NCBI RefSeq assembly: GCF_947648125.1
Contig: NZ_CANSMR010000008.1
Location: 1-64,000 of the forward strand
Direction of reading: 5' to 3'
Source of the DNA: an uncultured Bradyrhizobium sp.
GTDB lineage: Bacteria; Pseudomonadota; Alphaproteobacteria; Rhizobiales; Xanthobacteraceae
DNA: 64,000 nt
Below, one piece after another: positions 8,598 through 17,747 of this stretch (its first letter is position 1; the number at the start of each line of letters is the position of its first letter). Both the position numbers and the translations under genes were made by a program. The notes under the pieces are model-generated. The model saw only the letters and a program-made list of their open reading frames with translations. It made no database searches and was not told where the DNA came from.

Positions 8598-10391
8598 TCA
8601 GTTGCGAACGGTGATGCAGGAGATCTCGGCGCGCTTCAGCGTCTTGCACGCCGCTTCGGCCTGATCGCGCTCAAGGCCGGCAAAGCGGGCGCGGTAGAGC
8701 TTGCGATTGTCCTTGGCCACGACCTCGGTGAATGGGTCCGCCTTGCTGAGCAGGCCGCGCGCCGAGCTGCGCGCAAGGTCGATGCGCTTGTTGGCCTCGC
8801 CTTCGGACTCGAGCGCGCCAACCTGGATGATCCAGCCGGAGTGCGCAGCGCCTGGCTTGACGACGCTGGTCTGCGGGGCGGCCTGCAGGCTGCGGGTCGG
8901 CTCGATCGAGGCCACGGCCTGCGGCGCCGGAGCGGCGGCCGGTGCATGGACGGACGAGGCCGGCAGTACGCCGAGGATGCCGTTGCCGGTGCCGAAATTG
9001 GCCGGCTGCGGCGGCATCTCGGGCCTCGACGTCTCGGCAGCCCGCGCTATCATCGCGTTGGAGGTCTCGGGAACTTCGCCGCGGGACGGGATGGTGCTGG
9101 TGATCGGGGGGGCGGACTGTGCCGGGCCGGCGGCGGCGAGCTTGATCTGGCCGGCCTTGACCTGCACGGTTTTCACCTTGACCGGCTTCATCGGTTCGGC
9201 CGAGCCGGGGATCGCAGTGATCGGCTGGGTCTGGATCACGCCTGAGGTCAACGGGGCCGGCTCGGGCTTGGCCTGCGGCTCAGGCTTTGCCGGGGGCGGC
9301 GGCAGGGCAGCGGCGACGGCGGCCATCAGCGAGGGCTTGCTGGCCGGGCGCGGCGCCTGCACCGCGACCGCTGCCGCAGCAGGCTCCGACGCTGCGACCG
9401 GCGCGGTGTCCGCGCTGCGGGCGTTGTCGGCATCGGCAACCTCGACATTGGCGTCGGCCGGGTTGCGCTCGGTGATCGCGGCGGCAGTGCGGGTGGTCGC
9501 GCCCTTGCTGATGTTCTCGGCGAGGAGGTTGCGCATGATGGCGTCGCGGGAGCCGCCGCTGCGGCCGCCGAGCACCACGCCGACCAGGAAGCGATTGCCA
9601 CGGTGGATCGAGGTCACGAGGTTGAAGCCGGAGGCGCGGGTGTAACCGGTCTTGATGCCGTCGACGCCTTCGACGCTGCCAAGCAGGCGATTGTGACCGG
9701 TGATCGTGTGGCCGCGGAAATTGAACGCCGTGGTCGAGAAGTAGCGATAGTAGCGCGGGAAGCGATCCTGGATGGCGCGGCCGAGCGTCGACTGATCGCG
9801 CGCGGTGGTGATCTGCTCGTCGTTGGGCAGGCCCGAGGCGTTGCGATAGGTGGTCCGGCTCATGCCGAGCGCGCGGGCCTTGCGGGTCATCATCCGGGCG
9901 AAGTCGTCTTCGCTGCCGCCGATCGCCTCGGCGATCACGACCGCAGCGTCATTGGCGGAGCGGGTGACGAGGCCCTTGATGGCGTCTTCGACCCTGATGG
10001 TCTGGCCGGGCCGCAGGCCGAGCTTGGTCGGGTCCTGCTCGGAGGCGTGCTCGGAAACCGGCATCTCGGTGTCGAGCTTCATCTTTCCGGAATCGAGGCG
10101 CTCGAACAGCAGATAGAGCGTCATGATCTTGGTGAGTGAGGCGGGGTGCCGCAGGCCGTCGGGACTGTTTGATGTCAGCACCGAGCCGGTGTTGCCGTCG
10201 ACGATGATCGTCGCGAACTGCGGGCTGTAGCTTTCGCGCGCGGCCTCGCTGTGGTGGTGACGGGCGGTGTGGCGCCGGTGACGGCGCGCCTCCGCGCTAT
10301 CACTGGTGATCAGGATCGCCGTCGTGACGGTAACGAGCCCAAGAACGCCAACTCGCAGCGCCCGCGAGGAGGCCAAGGTTGTTCGAAGCAT
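8598..10391 (-). CDS. D-alanyl-D-alanine carboxypeptidase with C-terminal SPOR domain
   Basis: A penicillin-binding protein of the DacA/DacF (S11) type that trims the terminal D-Ala from peptidoglycan stem peptides in the periplasm. After a signal peptide (about 1-35) and a His/Arg-rich stretch come the three active-site motifs SLTK (85-88), SAN (145-147) and KTG (247-249). A long Ala/Pro-rich linker from about 300 to 510 leads to a SPOR domain in the last 80 residues (WIIQVGALESEGEANKRI), which binds denuded glycan strands at the septum. At 597 residues it is much longer than E. coli DacA because of the linker and SPOR parts. A hairpin terminator follows the stop. Confidence 0.92.
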   Translation of the reverse strand: MLRTTLASSRALRVGVLGLVTVTTAILITSDSAEARRHRRHTARHHHSEAARESYSPQFATIIVDGNTGSVLTSNSPDGLRHPASLTKIMTLYLLFERLDSGKMKLDTEMPVSEHASEQDPTKLGLRPGQTIRVEDAIKGLVTRSANDAAVVIAEAIGGSEDDFARMMTRKARALGMSRTTYRNASGLPNDEQITTARDQSTLGRAIQDRFPRYYRYFSTTAFNFRGHTITGHNRLLGSVEGVDGIKTGYTRASGFNLVTSIHRGNRFLVGVVLGGRSGGSRDAIMRNLLAENISKGATTRTAAAITERNPADANVEVADADNARSADTAPVAASEPAAAAVAVQAPRPASKPSLMAAVAAALPPPPAKPEPQAKPEPAPLTSGVIQTQPITAIPGSAEPMKPVKVKTVQVKAGQIKLAAAGPAQSAPPITSTIPSRGEVPETSNAMIARAAETSRPEMPPQPANFGTGNGILGVLPASSVHAPAAAPAPQAVASIEPTRSLQAAPQTSVVKPGAAHSGWIIQVGALESEGEANKRIDLARSSARGLLSKADPFTEVVAKDNRKLYRARFAGLERDQAEAACKTLKRAEISCITVRN

Positions 10392-10689
10392 CTACTTCCC
10401 CGTCCCAATTTCTATCTAGATCACTGGCTCGTGAGGCGAAATTGTGCCCAGCGGCCGTCGATCCTTGCCTGCGCAACAGACCACTTCGGGCAGAACCATC
10501 GGCCCTCGTGGCGGCTCAGGTCGCTCTTCTAGCTAAGGTGTTGTTCACAAACAGCTTTCAAGGCTGCCCGTCGGAAGGCGAACAAAGTCCGGGAATCAGG
10601 TTAGGCGGCCCGAGTTTCCAAAAGATTAAGCAACCGTTGCGTAGTCCCCCGGGGTTTATCGCAAATGCTCAGGATTCGGGCAAATGTCG

Positions 10690-10738
10690 TTGTGCGTCGC
10701 ACAATATTTATTGACTTTATTGTGCGATGCGATATTCC
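10690..10738 (+). promoter_or_regulatory. Phasin promoter with palindromic operator
   Basis: In the 423-base gap before the phasin gene, a perfect 15-base palindrome TTGTGCG-T-CGCACAA (10690-10704) is followed by TTGACT (10711-10716) and, 16 bases on, TATTCC (10733-10738). A second copy of the half-site, TTGTGCGATGCGAT, lies between the two boxes. The TGC-N3-GCA core resembles sites of the PHB-responsive repressor PhaR that controls phasin genes. This is an inference from position and symmetry. The remainder, 10392-10689, shows no gene. Confidence 0.5.
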
Positions 10739-10814
10739 AATCGCTGTCAGGGGGCCGGGAGCTTCCCGGCAATGGGAATTTGCGCCTTCAAGTCTGGGAA
10801 AAGGAATTCCATCC

Positions 10815-11150
10815 ATGGTCAAGATCGAAGACATTCAGAACTACGGCAAAGAGCATTTCGAGTCCGTCACGGCGTCTGCGAACAACCTGCAGAGCGGCGT
10901 CCAGGCGATCGCCACCGCCTATGGCGACTATGCCAAGAAGTCCTTTGAGGACACCAAGTCGTTCGTCGAGAAGCTTTCTGGCGTGAAGTCGCTGGACAAG
11001 GCGCTCGAGGCGCAGACCGAGTTCCTGCGCTCGTCCTATGAGACCTTCGTCGCGGAATCGCAGAAGATCGCCGGCCTGTACAGCGACTGCGCCAAGCAGA
11101 CCTTCAAGCCCTATGAGGGCCTGGTCTCCAAGTTCGCGCCTGCTCAGTAA
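10815..11150 (+). CDS. Phasin family protein
   Basis: A 111-residue, mostly helical protein of the phasin type, which coats polyhydroxybutyrate granules. The phasin pattern is seen in ATAYGDYAKKSFEDTKSFVEKL (36-57) and FLRSSYETFVAESQKIAGLYSD (71-92), with amphipathic helices and few Cys or Trp. The ATG at 10815 is chosen because AAAAGGAATT precedes it at proper spacing; the frame extends 50 codons upstream without family resemblance. It is a single-gene unit with its own promoter and a strong terminator. An upstream palindrome suggests control by PhaR. Confidence 0.88.
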   Translation: MVKIEDIQNYGKEHFESVTASANNLQSGVQAIATAYGDYAKKSFEDTKSFVEKLSGVKSLDKALEAQTEFLRSSYETFVAESQKIAGLYSDCAKQTFKPYEGLVSKFAPAQ

Positions 11151-11172
11151 GCGCCACTGATCAAGACAAACG

Positions 11173-11203
11173 AAAAGCCCGGCCGTTTCGGCCGGGCTTT
11201 TTT
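11173..11203 (+). terminator. Rho-independent terminator of the phasin gene
   Basis: A perfect stem AAAGCCCGGCC / GGCCGGGCTTT with loop GTTTC is followed by a run of T, 22 bases after the phasin stop. It could also serve the convergent Tad-type gene on the other strand. Confidence 0.9.
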
Positions 11204-11223
11204 GTTGTGCGTGAAGCGGGCGG

Positions 11224-13194
11224 CTATTTCGCCAGCCGCAACTTGCTGAGAGCAGTGCCGATCGTGTTGAACGTCGTCACGATCTGGGTCGAACTGGTCA
11301 GCATGAAGAACTTGTCAGGGCTGCTGGCGCAGTTCTTCAGGACGGTCGAGGTCGGATCGGCGGGCGAGCTGGTGTTCACCTGGATGGTGTAGATCGTGTA
11401 CATCGGCGCCCCGTTGGCATCCTTCGCGTTCTGCAGGTTCTGGCACTGCAGGGTCTGCCTTGCGTCGATCGGATTGCCTGAGGCCTGCGAACTGCCGTCG
11501 CCGTAATCGGGCCAGCGGTCTTGGGTATTCAAACCGTCGGACAGCAGGATGATGACCCGGTTGTAGGTGGTGTTGGAGTCCTCCGCCGGTGTATTCAGCG
11601 GACCGCCCACCAGGAGGGACTGCCACGCCACGGCCAATCCGATCGACTGGTCGGTGCCGCCGGTCGGCTGCATCGCATTGACGGCGGTCTTGAGCGCACT
11701 CCAATTGTAGCTTAGCGGAATGACGGGCTCGAGCGGTGTCGATGCGCTGCTGCTGCAAAACGAGTTGCTACCCCAGGTGTCGAAATACTCGTTGGCCGGA
11801 AACAGCGTCGTCACGTCGGATGACGCCGGCAGCACGCCCGTTGCATCGTTCGGCTGGGTGCGGTCTGCGACGCAGCCGGTCCAGGTACTGATCGGGTTGG
11901 TGGAGGGCTGGCGCCAGTCATTTGCGACCCCCACAGCGTTGGGGGTCCAGACGTGGTCCTTGTTGGGGGTATTGCTGTTATCCTTGAAACCGACGATGGC
12001 GGAAACTCTGGGTTGATTCGAATTGTCCGTCAGGTCGTTAGGCCCAGGCTGTGTCCAGTTGTGAACATAGGTCCATCCGGTACAGGACTTGCCGGTGCCG
12101 GTGCCGGTGCAAGTGCAACCCGAGACGCTGGAACCAGAGAGGTTCTTTGGGCAGCTGCAGTTCGAGCTTCCGCTGCAGAATTTCTCCTGGAGGCCGGTTG
12201 GTTCGCTGCTCCAGCAGCCGTTGTACTTTGCCTGGGTGTTGTTGTCGGCGGTCGGGCAAATTGGATTTTGGACGGATGCGCCGTTCACTGTGACCGTCGT
12301 CGACGGAATCGTTGACGTAGTCGAACTGTTGCTTGCTGTGGGACCAGTTTTACAAACGAAGCCACCGTTTGCGGCGCCATTCGTATTGCCAGTGGTGTTC
12401 GTGAACGGGCATCTCGAACCAGGTCCCACGGCATGCCAGTTGATGGGAAGCGTCGCGACACTCTGTCCGTTGGCGGGCTGGGTGGTGGGCGGATTTAGCC
12501 AGTCGGTCCAGTCGATCCAGCTCTGGCCGTAGTTGCTGGAGCCGACATTGACGTCCTTGGCGAACGGGATAACGGAAATATAGACGTCGCCGTTGTTCTT
12601 GCTCAGCGCGCTGAGCTGATCGATCAGGCCGCCGGATCCCGCCACCGCGTTGCGCAGCGCGGTAATCTTGCCGTTGTCCGCCATCGATCCCGTGTTGTCG
12701 AGGGCGAGGGCGACGCGCATCTTGACGTTGCCCCAGGTGGTGGTGGTCGAGGTACCGAAATTCATTTTCTGGAAATTGCCGCCGGACAGATCGGCAAACT
12801 TCATGAAATAGGTGTTGATGTAGCCGGACCCGCTCAGGAGAATGGTCGCCGCCGCGTTCGCGGTCGGGGTCGTGTAGGTGGCCGAGACGGAAATGCCCTT
12901 GCCGTCCTTGTTGGTGAAGAGACTGTTGAAATAGGTCTGTGCTTTGCTCGGGATCTGCGCGGCCGTGATGTTGCCCATGGTCAGATCCTTGGACAGCATC
13001 AGCGCGGTGGAATCGAGGGCCGCCTGCATCGCGGTGCGGGCGTTGTTGGCGCGGGTATAGTCGATCGCAGCGCCCACGAAGGCGAGGATCGGCAGGACGG
13101 CAAGGGTGAAGATCACCGCCACATTACCGTCGGTTGCCCTGGAAAACCGACGCACAGCCTTGCGGACGCGGCTGGAAATGGCTGAACCAAGCAT
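11224..13194 (-). CDS. Tad/TadG-like pilus-associated protein with VWA domain
   Basis: A 656-residue protein. A basic N-terminus is followed by FSRATDGNVAVIFTLAVLPI and one membrane helix (about 24-44), the Flp pilus-assembly TadE/TadG-like start, then a pseudopilin-like helix to about 70. A VWA domain starts near 158 with the MIDAS motif DNTGS (166-170) and resumes after an insertion, with VIILLSDGLNTQ further on. Such proteins are anchored in the inner membrane and face the periplasm, linked to Flp pili or adhesion. The insertion between about 230 and 480 is rich in Ser, Thr, Asn and Cys, with ten Cys between 262 and 371. No other tad gene is present here, so it is an orphan copy. Confidence 0.85.
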   Translation of the reverse strand: MLGSAISSRVRKAVRRFSRATDGNVAVIFTLAVLPILAFVGAAIDYTRANNARTAMQAALDSTALMLSKDLTMGNITAAQIPSKAQTYFNSLFTNKDGKGISVSATYTTPTANAAATILLSGSGYINTYFMKFADLSGGNFQKMNFGTSTTTTWGNVKMRVALALDNTGSMADNGKITALRNAVAGSGGLIDQLSALSKNNGDVYISVIPFAKDVNVGSSNYGQSWIDWTDWLNPPTTQPANGQSVATLPINWHAVGPGSRCPFTNTTGNTNGAANGGFVCKTGPTASNSSTTSTIPSTTVTVNGASVQNPICPTADNNTQAKYNGCWSSEPTGLQEKFCSGSSNCSCPKNLSGSSVSGCTCTGTGTGKSCTGWTYVHNWTQPGPNDLTDNSNQPRVSAIVGFKDNSNTPNKDHVWTPNAVGVANDWRQPSTNPISTWTGCVADRTQPNDATGVLPASSDVTTLFPANEYFDTWGSNSFCSSSASTPLEPVIPLSYNWSALKTAVNAMQPTGGTDQSIGLAVAWQSLLVGGPLNTPAEDSNTTYNRVIILLSDGLNTQDRWPDYGDGSSQASGNPIDARQTLQCQNLQNAKDANGAPMYTIYTIQVNTSSPADPTSTVLKNCASSPDKFFMLTSSTQIVTTFNTIGTALSKLRLAK

Positions 13195-13703
13195 GGCACT
13201 CTCGTCAAAATGGATTGCGCGGCCATATCCAACTGCGCGGCTAAACAGATGGTGAATCGGGCTAGGGAAACCCTGCGGGCGGCCCGGCAGGCGATCAAAG
13301 GCGGGGCCAAAGCACGCACTATCATCAATGCCGGCTAAATTGGATGCCCGACTCCTTTGTCAAATCAGGCAGAAATGATTAACCTTCCGAGGGTTGCCGC
13401 GCCGGGAATCGGACCGGTGGGCTGCGGCGGGTCTGCGCTTGCGGCAGGGCGTCGTGAGGCCCATATTCGGGAGGTCGATCCGGCCGCCGGATCGGACCGG
13501 GAGCGGCAATCTGGAAAGCATTGCTGGGGGTTCCGCGATCAGTCTTGCGGCAATCGCGACCACCTTCCAATCGCCAACCGGTTTCCCGCCAGTTTCCCTT
13601 GGGGAATTCGAACGCCTGAGCCATGCTGCGATACACGTTGACAGTCCCGATCTCCGAGCCGGTTTCGGCCATGCCCGCGGTGTCCGCCGCGCCGGTGCCG
13701 AAA
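13195..13703. other. Gene-free divergent region between the Tad-like gene and clpS
   Basis: No gene is supported here. It holds a TTGACA box read on the minus strand at 13358-13363, suited to the Tad-like gene, and an inverted repeat CGATCCGG-N3-CCGGATCG at 13476-13494 of unknown role. From 13623 the clpS frame is open in phase, so some annotations may extend clpS into the last 81 bases. Confidence 0.4.
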
Positions 13704-14036
13704 ATGAGCAATGACGACAACCGCAATGGAGCGGGCAGCGGCCCGTCGACCTCGGTCATCACCAAGGTCAAGCCGAAGACCAAGCGCCCGAACCTGTATC
13801 GCGTCCTGATCCTGAACGACGACTACACGCCGATGGAGTTCGTGGTTCACGTGCTGGAACGGTTCTTCAACAAGGACGCCGAGGCAGCGACCAAAATCAT
13901 GCTGCACGTTCACCATCACGGGATCGGTGAGTGCGGCGTGTTTACCTATGAGATCGCCGAGACCAAGGTGACGCAAGTCATGGACTTCGCGCGCAAGCAT
14001 CAGCATCCGCTGCAATGTGTGATGGAAAAGAAATAG
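13704..14036 (+). CDS. clpS: ATP-dependent Clp protease adaptor ClpS
   Basis: The adaptor that delivers N-degron substrates to ClpA. The core has [20 protein letters not shown], with the Asn-Asp pair of the N-end residue pocket, and then [25 protein letters not shown], with the histidine-rich part of the pocket. From the chosen ATG (MSNDDN) the product is 110 residues with a short unstructured tail, as in other alphaproteobacteria. The frame is open to ATGs at 13671 and 13623, and no start has a convincing ribosome site, so the N-terminus is uncertain. clpA follows after 258 bases. Confidence 0.9.
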   Translation: MSNDDNRNGAGSGPSTSVITKVKPKTKRPNLYRVLILNDDYTPMEFVVHVLERFFNKDAEAATKIMLHVHHHGIGECGVFTYEIAETKVTQVMDFARKHQHPLQCVMEKK

Positions 14037-14294
14037 TTCGCGGGAACGATTGACCTGCCGCGGGAAGCGGAACGGGTTTTGCATCGCGTTTTGACGGCGG
14101 CGAACGGCGTTCCCGTATGATCACGGGGCGCGGCCGGACAGCGTTCCGGTGCCCCGAATTTAGAAGAAAACCATCATCGCGGGACCGGTCTTTCGCCACG
14201 ATCCGTCGTAACTATATCAATGGCGATCACGAAGGTTGTTATTGCCTGACCCGGTAATGGCGATCATGATGGCCGGGGGCCATAGAGGACGCGA

Positions 14295-16703
14295 ATGCCT
14301 ACTTTTTCCCAAAGCCTAGAACAATCCTTGCATCGTGCATTGGCGATCGCGAACGAGCGTCACCATCAATACGCGACGCTCGAACACCTTCTGCTGTCGC
14401 TGATCGATGACTCGGATGCGGCGGCGGTGATGCGGGCCTGCAGCGTCGATCTCGACAAGCTGAGGACGAGCCTCGTCAATTATCTCGAGACCGAATTCGA
14501 AAACCTGGTGACTGACGGCGCTGACGACGCGAAGCCGACCGCCGGGTTCCAGCGCGTGATCCAGCGCGCGGTGATCCATGTCCAGTCGTCCGGTCGCGAG
14601 GAAGTGACCGGCGCCAATGTCCTGATCGCGATCTTCGCCGAGCGCGAGAGCCACGCCGCGTATTTCCTGCAGGAGCAGGACATGACGCGCTACGACGCCG
14701 TCAACTACATCAGCCACGGCATCGCCAAGCGGCCCGGCGTGTCCGAGGCGCGGCCGGTGCGCGGCGTCGACGAGGAAACCGAGGCCAAGGGCAACGAGGA
14801 CGCCAAGAAGAAGGGCGAGGCGCTCGAGACCTATTGCGTCAACCTCAACAAGAAGGCGCGCGACGGCAAGATCGATCCGGTGATCGGCCGCAATGCCGAG
14901 ATCAACCGCGCGATCCAGGTCCTGTGCCGCCGCCAGAAGAACAACCCGCTGTTCGTCGGCGAAGCCGGCGTCGGCAAGACCGCGATCGCCGAAGGCCTCG
15001 CCAAGCGCATCGTCGACAGCGATGTGCCTGAGGTGCTGGCGGCCGCGACCGTGTTCTCGCTCGACATGGGCACGCTGCTCGCGGGCACCCGTTACCGCGG
15101 TGATTTCGAGGAGCGGCTCAAGCAGGTCCTGAAGGAGCTGGAGGCGCATCCGAACGCCATCCTGTTCATTGACGAGATCCACACCGTGATCGGCGCGGGC
15201 GCAACCTCCGGCGGCGCGATGGATGCTTCCAATCTGCTGAAGCCCGCGCTGGCTTCGGGCACGATCCGCTGCATGGGCTCGACCACCTACAAGGAATACC
15301 GTCAGCACTTTGAGAAGGACCGCGCGCTGGTGCGGCGCTTCCAGAAGATCGACGTCAACGAGCCGACGGTGGAAGACGCGATCGCGATCCTCAAGGGCCT
15401 CAAGCCCTATTTCGAGGATTACCATCGGCTGAAATACACCAATGAGGCGATCGAGGCGGCGGTGCAGCTGTCGTCGCGCTACATCCACGACCGCAAGCTG
15501 CCCGACAAGGCGATCGACGTGATCGACGAGTCCGGCGCGGCGCAGATGCTGGTCGCCGAGAGCAAGCGCAAGAAGACGATCGGCATCAAGGAGATCGAGA
15601 CCACGATCGCGACCATGGCGCGGATCCCGCCGAAGAGCGTGTCGAAGGACGATGCCGAGGTGCTGAAGCATCTCGAGCAGACCCTGAAGCGCACGGTGTT
15701 CGGCCAGGACAAGGCGATCGAGTCGCTGGCGGCGTCGATCAAGCTGGCACGTGCCGGCTTGCGCGAGCCGGAGAAGCCGATCGGCAGCTATTTGTTCTCG
15801 GGTCCGACCGGCGTCGGCAAGACCGAGGTGGCCAAGCAACTCGCGGCGTCACTCGGTGTCGAGCTGCTGCGCTTCGACATGTCCGAATACATGGAGCGGC
15901 ACACCGTGTCGCGCCTGATCGGCGCGCCTCCCGGCTATGTCGGCTTCGACCAGGGCGGTTTGCTCACCGATGGCGTGGACCAGCATCCGCATTGCGTCGT
16001 GCTGCTCGACGAAATCGAGAAGGCGCATCCGGATCTGTACAACGTGCTGCTGCAGATCATGGACCATGGCCGGCTCACCGACCATAACGGCAAGCAGGTC
16101 AACTTCCGCAACGTGATCCTGATCATGACCACGAACGCGGGCGCGGCTGACCTCGCGCGGCAGGCCTTCGGCTTCACCCGCTCGAAGCGGGAAGGCGACG
16201 ATCACGAGGCGATCAACCGGCAGTTCGCGCCGGAGTTCCGCAATCGGCTGGATGCGATCGTCTCGTTCGCGCACCTCAACGCCGAGGTGATCGGCATGGT
16301 GGTCGAGAAGTTCGTGCTTCAGCTCGAGGCGCAACTCGCCGACCGCGACGTCACGATCGAGCTGTCCGAGCCCGCCAAGGCCTGGCTGATCGAGCACGGC
16401 TATGACGAGCAGATGGGCGCGCGTCCGATGGCCCGCATCATCCAGGAGCACATCAAGAAGCCGCTCGCGGATGAAGTGCTGTTCGGCCACCTCAAGGGCG
16501 GCGGACACGTCCGTGTCGTCCTGGTCAAGGACGAAGCGACCGCCAAGGACAAGATCGGCTTCGAATATGTCGAGGGCCCGGTCACGCCGAAGCCCGAGAA
16601 CCTGCCGCCGCGCAAGCGCAAGCCGCCGAAGGGCGGCCCGAACAACGGCGGCGGAGGCGGCACCAAGGGGCCAGCCTCAAAGGGGCCGATGGTCAAGGCC
16701 TGA
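14295..16703 (+). CDS. clpA: ATP-dependent Clp protease ATP-binding subunit ClpA
   Basis: An 802-residue Hsp100 unfoldase that feeds substrates to ClpP. The order is the Clp N-domain (about 1-145, beginning with a conserved histidine-rich [20 protein letters not shown]), a charged linker, AAA module 1 with Walker A GEAGVGKT (222-229) and LFIDEIHT, and AAA module 2 with GPTGVGKT (503-510), [13 protein letters not shown] and the C-terminal D2-small domain. There is no ClpB-type coiled-coil insert, which separates it from ClpB. The last 40 residues are Pro/Lys/Gly-rich. It lies downstream of clpS and ends at a strong terminator. The upstream gap has TTGACG and TATGAT boxes 19 bases apart near 14090. 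Confidence 0.96.
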   Translation: MPTFSQSLEQSLHRALAIANERHHQYATLEHLLLSLIDDSDAAAVMRACSVDLDKLRTSLVNYLETEFENLVTDGADDAKPTAGFQRVIQRAVIHVQSSGREEVTGANVLIAIFAERESHAAYFLQEQDMTRYDAVNYISHGIAKRPGVSEARPVRGVDEETEAKGNEDAKKKGEALETYCVNLNKKARDGKIDPVIGRNAEINRAIQVLCRRQKNNPLFVGEAGVGKTAIAEGLAKRIVDSDVPEVLAAATVFSLDMGTLLAGTRYRGDFEERLKQVLKELEAHPNAILFIDEIHTVIGAGATSGGAMDASNLLKPALASGTIRCMGSTTYKEYRQHFEKDRALVRRFQKIDVNEPTVEDAIAILKGLKPYFEDYHRLKYTNEAIEAAVQLSSRYIHDRKLPDKAIDVIDESGAAQMLVAESKRKKTIGIKEIETTIATMARIPPKSVSKDDAEVLKHLEQTLKRTVFGQDKAIESLAASIKLARAGLREPEKPIGSYLFSGPTGVGKTEVAKQLAASLGVELLRFDMSEYMERHTVSRLIGAPPGYVGFDQGGLLTDGVDQHPHCVVLLDEIEKAHPDLYNVLLQIMDHGRLTDHNGKQVNFRNVILIMTTNAGAADLARQAFGFTRSKREGDDHEAINRQFAPEFRNRLDAIVSFAHLNAEVIGMVVEKFVLQLEAQLADRDVTIELSEPAKAWLIEHGYDEQMGARPMARIIQEHIKKPLADEVLFGHLKGGGHVRVVLVKDEATAKDKIGFEYVEGPVTPKPENLPPRKRKPPKGGPNNGGGGGTKGPASKGPMVKA

Positions 16704-16716
16704 CGGGCTGCATAAT

Positions 16717-16746
16717 CAAAAAGGCCGGCTCTGAGCCGGCCTTTTT
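16717..16746 (+). terminator. Rho-independent terminator of clpA
   Basis: The stem AAAAGGCCGGCT / AGCCGGCCTTTT with a three-base loop (CTG), followed by T residues, starts 15 bases after the clpA stop. It also faces the convergent XRE gene. Confidence 0.9.
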
Positions 16747-16796
16747 CGTGTGGCAGCCGGTGTTTTCCGTCGGTCGCGCATGCCGTCGGACCGGCG

Positions 16797-17621
16797 TTAC
16801 ACGCGGCCGGCCAGGAAATCCCGCGTTTGCGAATTCATCGGATAGGACAGTTCGATCCGCAGTTCCTGCAAACCGACATCCTGGGGCGTGCCGAACGTCG
16901 TGATCGTATTGAACAGGTGCAGCACGGTTCCATCGATTTTTAGCTGCAGCGGGACAATCGGGAGTTCGGTCCGCTCCTGATCGTCCGCCGCCAGGTCGCA
17001 GCCTGCGGACGGTCCGAACTCACTGAGCAGTGATGCGGAGGGTGACCGAGGATCGCCGCGCGCCTCGTTGCGAAGCCGCGCGAGCAGGCGTGGCGCCACC
17101 GCCTGCCAGTTCAGGATTCTCGGGCGCATTTGCGAAGGCTCGAACATCATGCGCATCAAATTGAGCGCGCCGTCCGCCTGCAGCGCGCGCAGCGTGGCTT
17201 CGTCGAAGCAGGCGGCGACGAGCCGCGCCGCGCCGTTATTGTGCATGACGACGCGCCACTGGCGGTCGACCACGAACGACGGATAGGGCTCGTGGTGGGT
17301 GATGATGCGCATGAGCGCCTCGCGCACGCTTGCCATCTCGGCAAGATCGAGCGATCGCTCCGGATAGAGCGCGGCATAACCGGCTGACGCCAGCAACTCG
17401 TTGCGTGCGCGCAAGGGAATATCCAGCGCATCGCAGAGCCGGATCAGCATCTCGCGGCTCGGAAGCGTGCGGCCGGACTCCAGGAAGCTGAGGTGGCGCT
17501 GCGAAATGTTGGCGGTGATCGCGAGGCTGAGCTGGCTCTCTCGCCGCCGCGTCCTCCATTCGCTCAGCCGCGCGCCGACGTGATCTGCCTGCAGCGGTTG
17601 TCGTCGCTTGCGTTCCGTCAT
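16797..17621 (-). CDS. XRE-family regulator with MmyB-like ligand-binding domain
   Basis: A 274-residue regulator from the ATG of MTERKRRQ; an in-frame Met 12 codons upstream is less likely. The helix-turn-helix is at about 15-70 (SQLSLAITANISQRHLSFLE is the recognition part), followed by the MmyB-type domain with VDRQWRVVMHNNGAARLVAACF. It diverges from the NAD(P)-binding gene at 17.7 kb. A perfect 21-base operator-like palindrome lies 34 bases before its start codon, which strongly suggests that it represses itself and its neighbour. It is the second regulator of this subfamily here; the first is at 4.2 kb. Confidence 0.9.
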   Translation of the reverse strand: MTERKRRQPLQADHVGARLSEWRTRRRESQLSLAITANISQRHLSFLESGRTLPSREMLIRLCDALDIPLRARNELLASAGYAALYPERSLDLAEMASVREALMRIITHHEPYPSFVVDRQWRVVMHNNGAARLVAACFDEATLRALQADGALNLMRMMFEPSQMRPRILNWQAVAPRLLARLRNEARGDPRSPSASLLSEFGPSAGCDLAADDQERTELPIVPLQLKIDGTVLHLFNTITTFGTPQDVGLQELRIELSYPMNSQTRDFLAGRV

Positions 17622-17654
17622 GCGCGCGATCCTGTCCGGCCCGGTGGGCGCGTC

Positions 17655-17675
17655 CAATTACCCGGCGGGTAATTG
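17655..17675. promoter_or_regulatory. Palindromic operator between XRE regulator and NmrA-like gene
   Basis: CAATTACCC-GGC-GGGTAATTG is a perfect inverted repeat with nine-base arms and a three-base spacer. It is centred in the short divergent promoter region and AT-rich at its ends, as expected for a dimeric helix-turn-helix protein. A further half-site AATTACGTG follows at about 17680. Confidence 0.75.
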
Positions 17676-17747
17676 CGCGAATTACGTGACCGGCAGTAGT
17701 GAACGAGAGAAGCACCCATGCAACCCCCGACATTCCGGAGCGATGCA

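Noticed and set aside
14316-15839. A 507-codon minus-strand frame within clpA
   Set aside because: Complement of the ClpA coding frame; no motifs and typical shadow composition.
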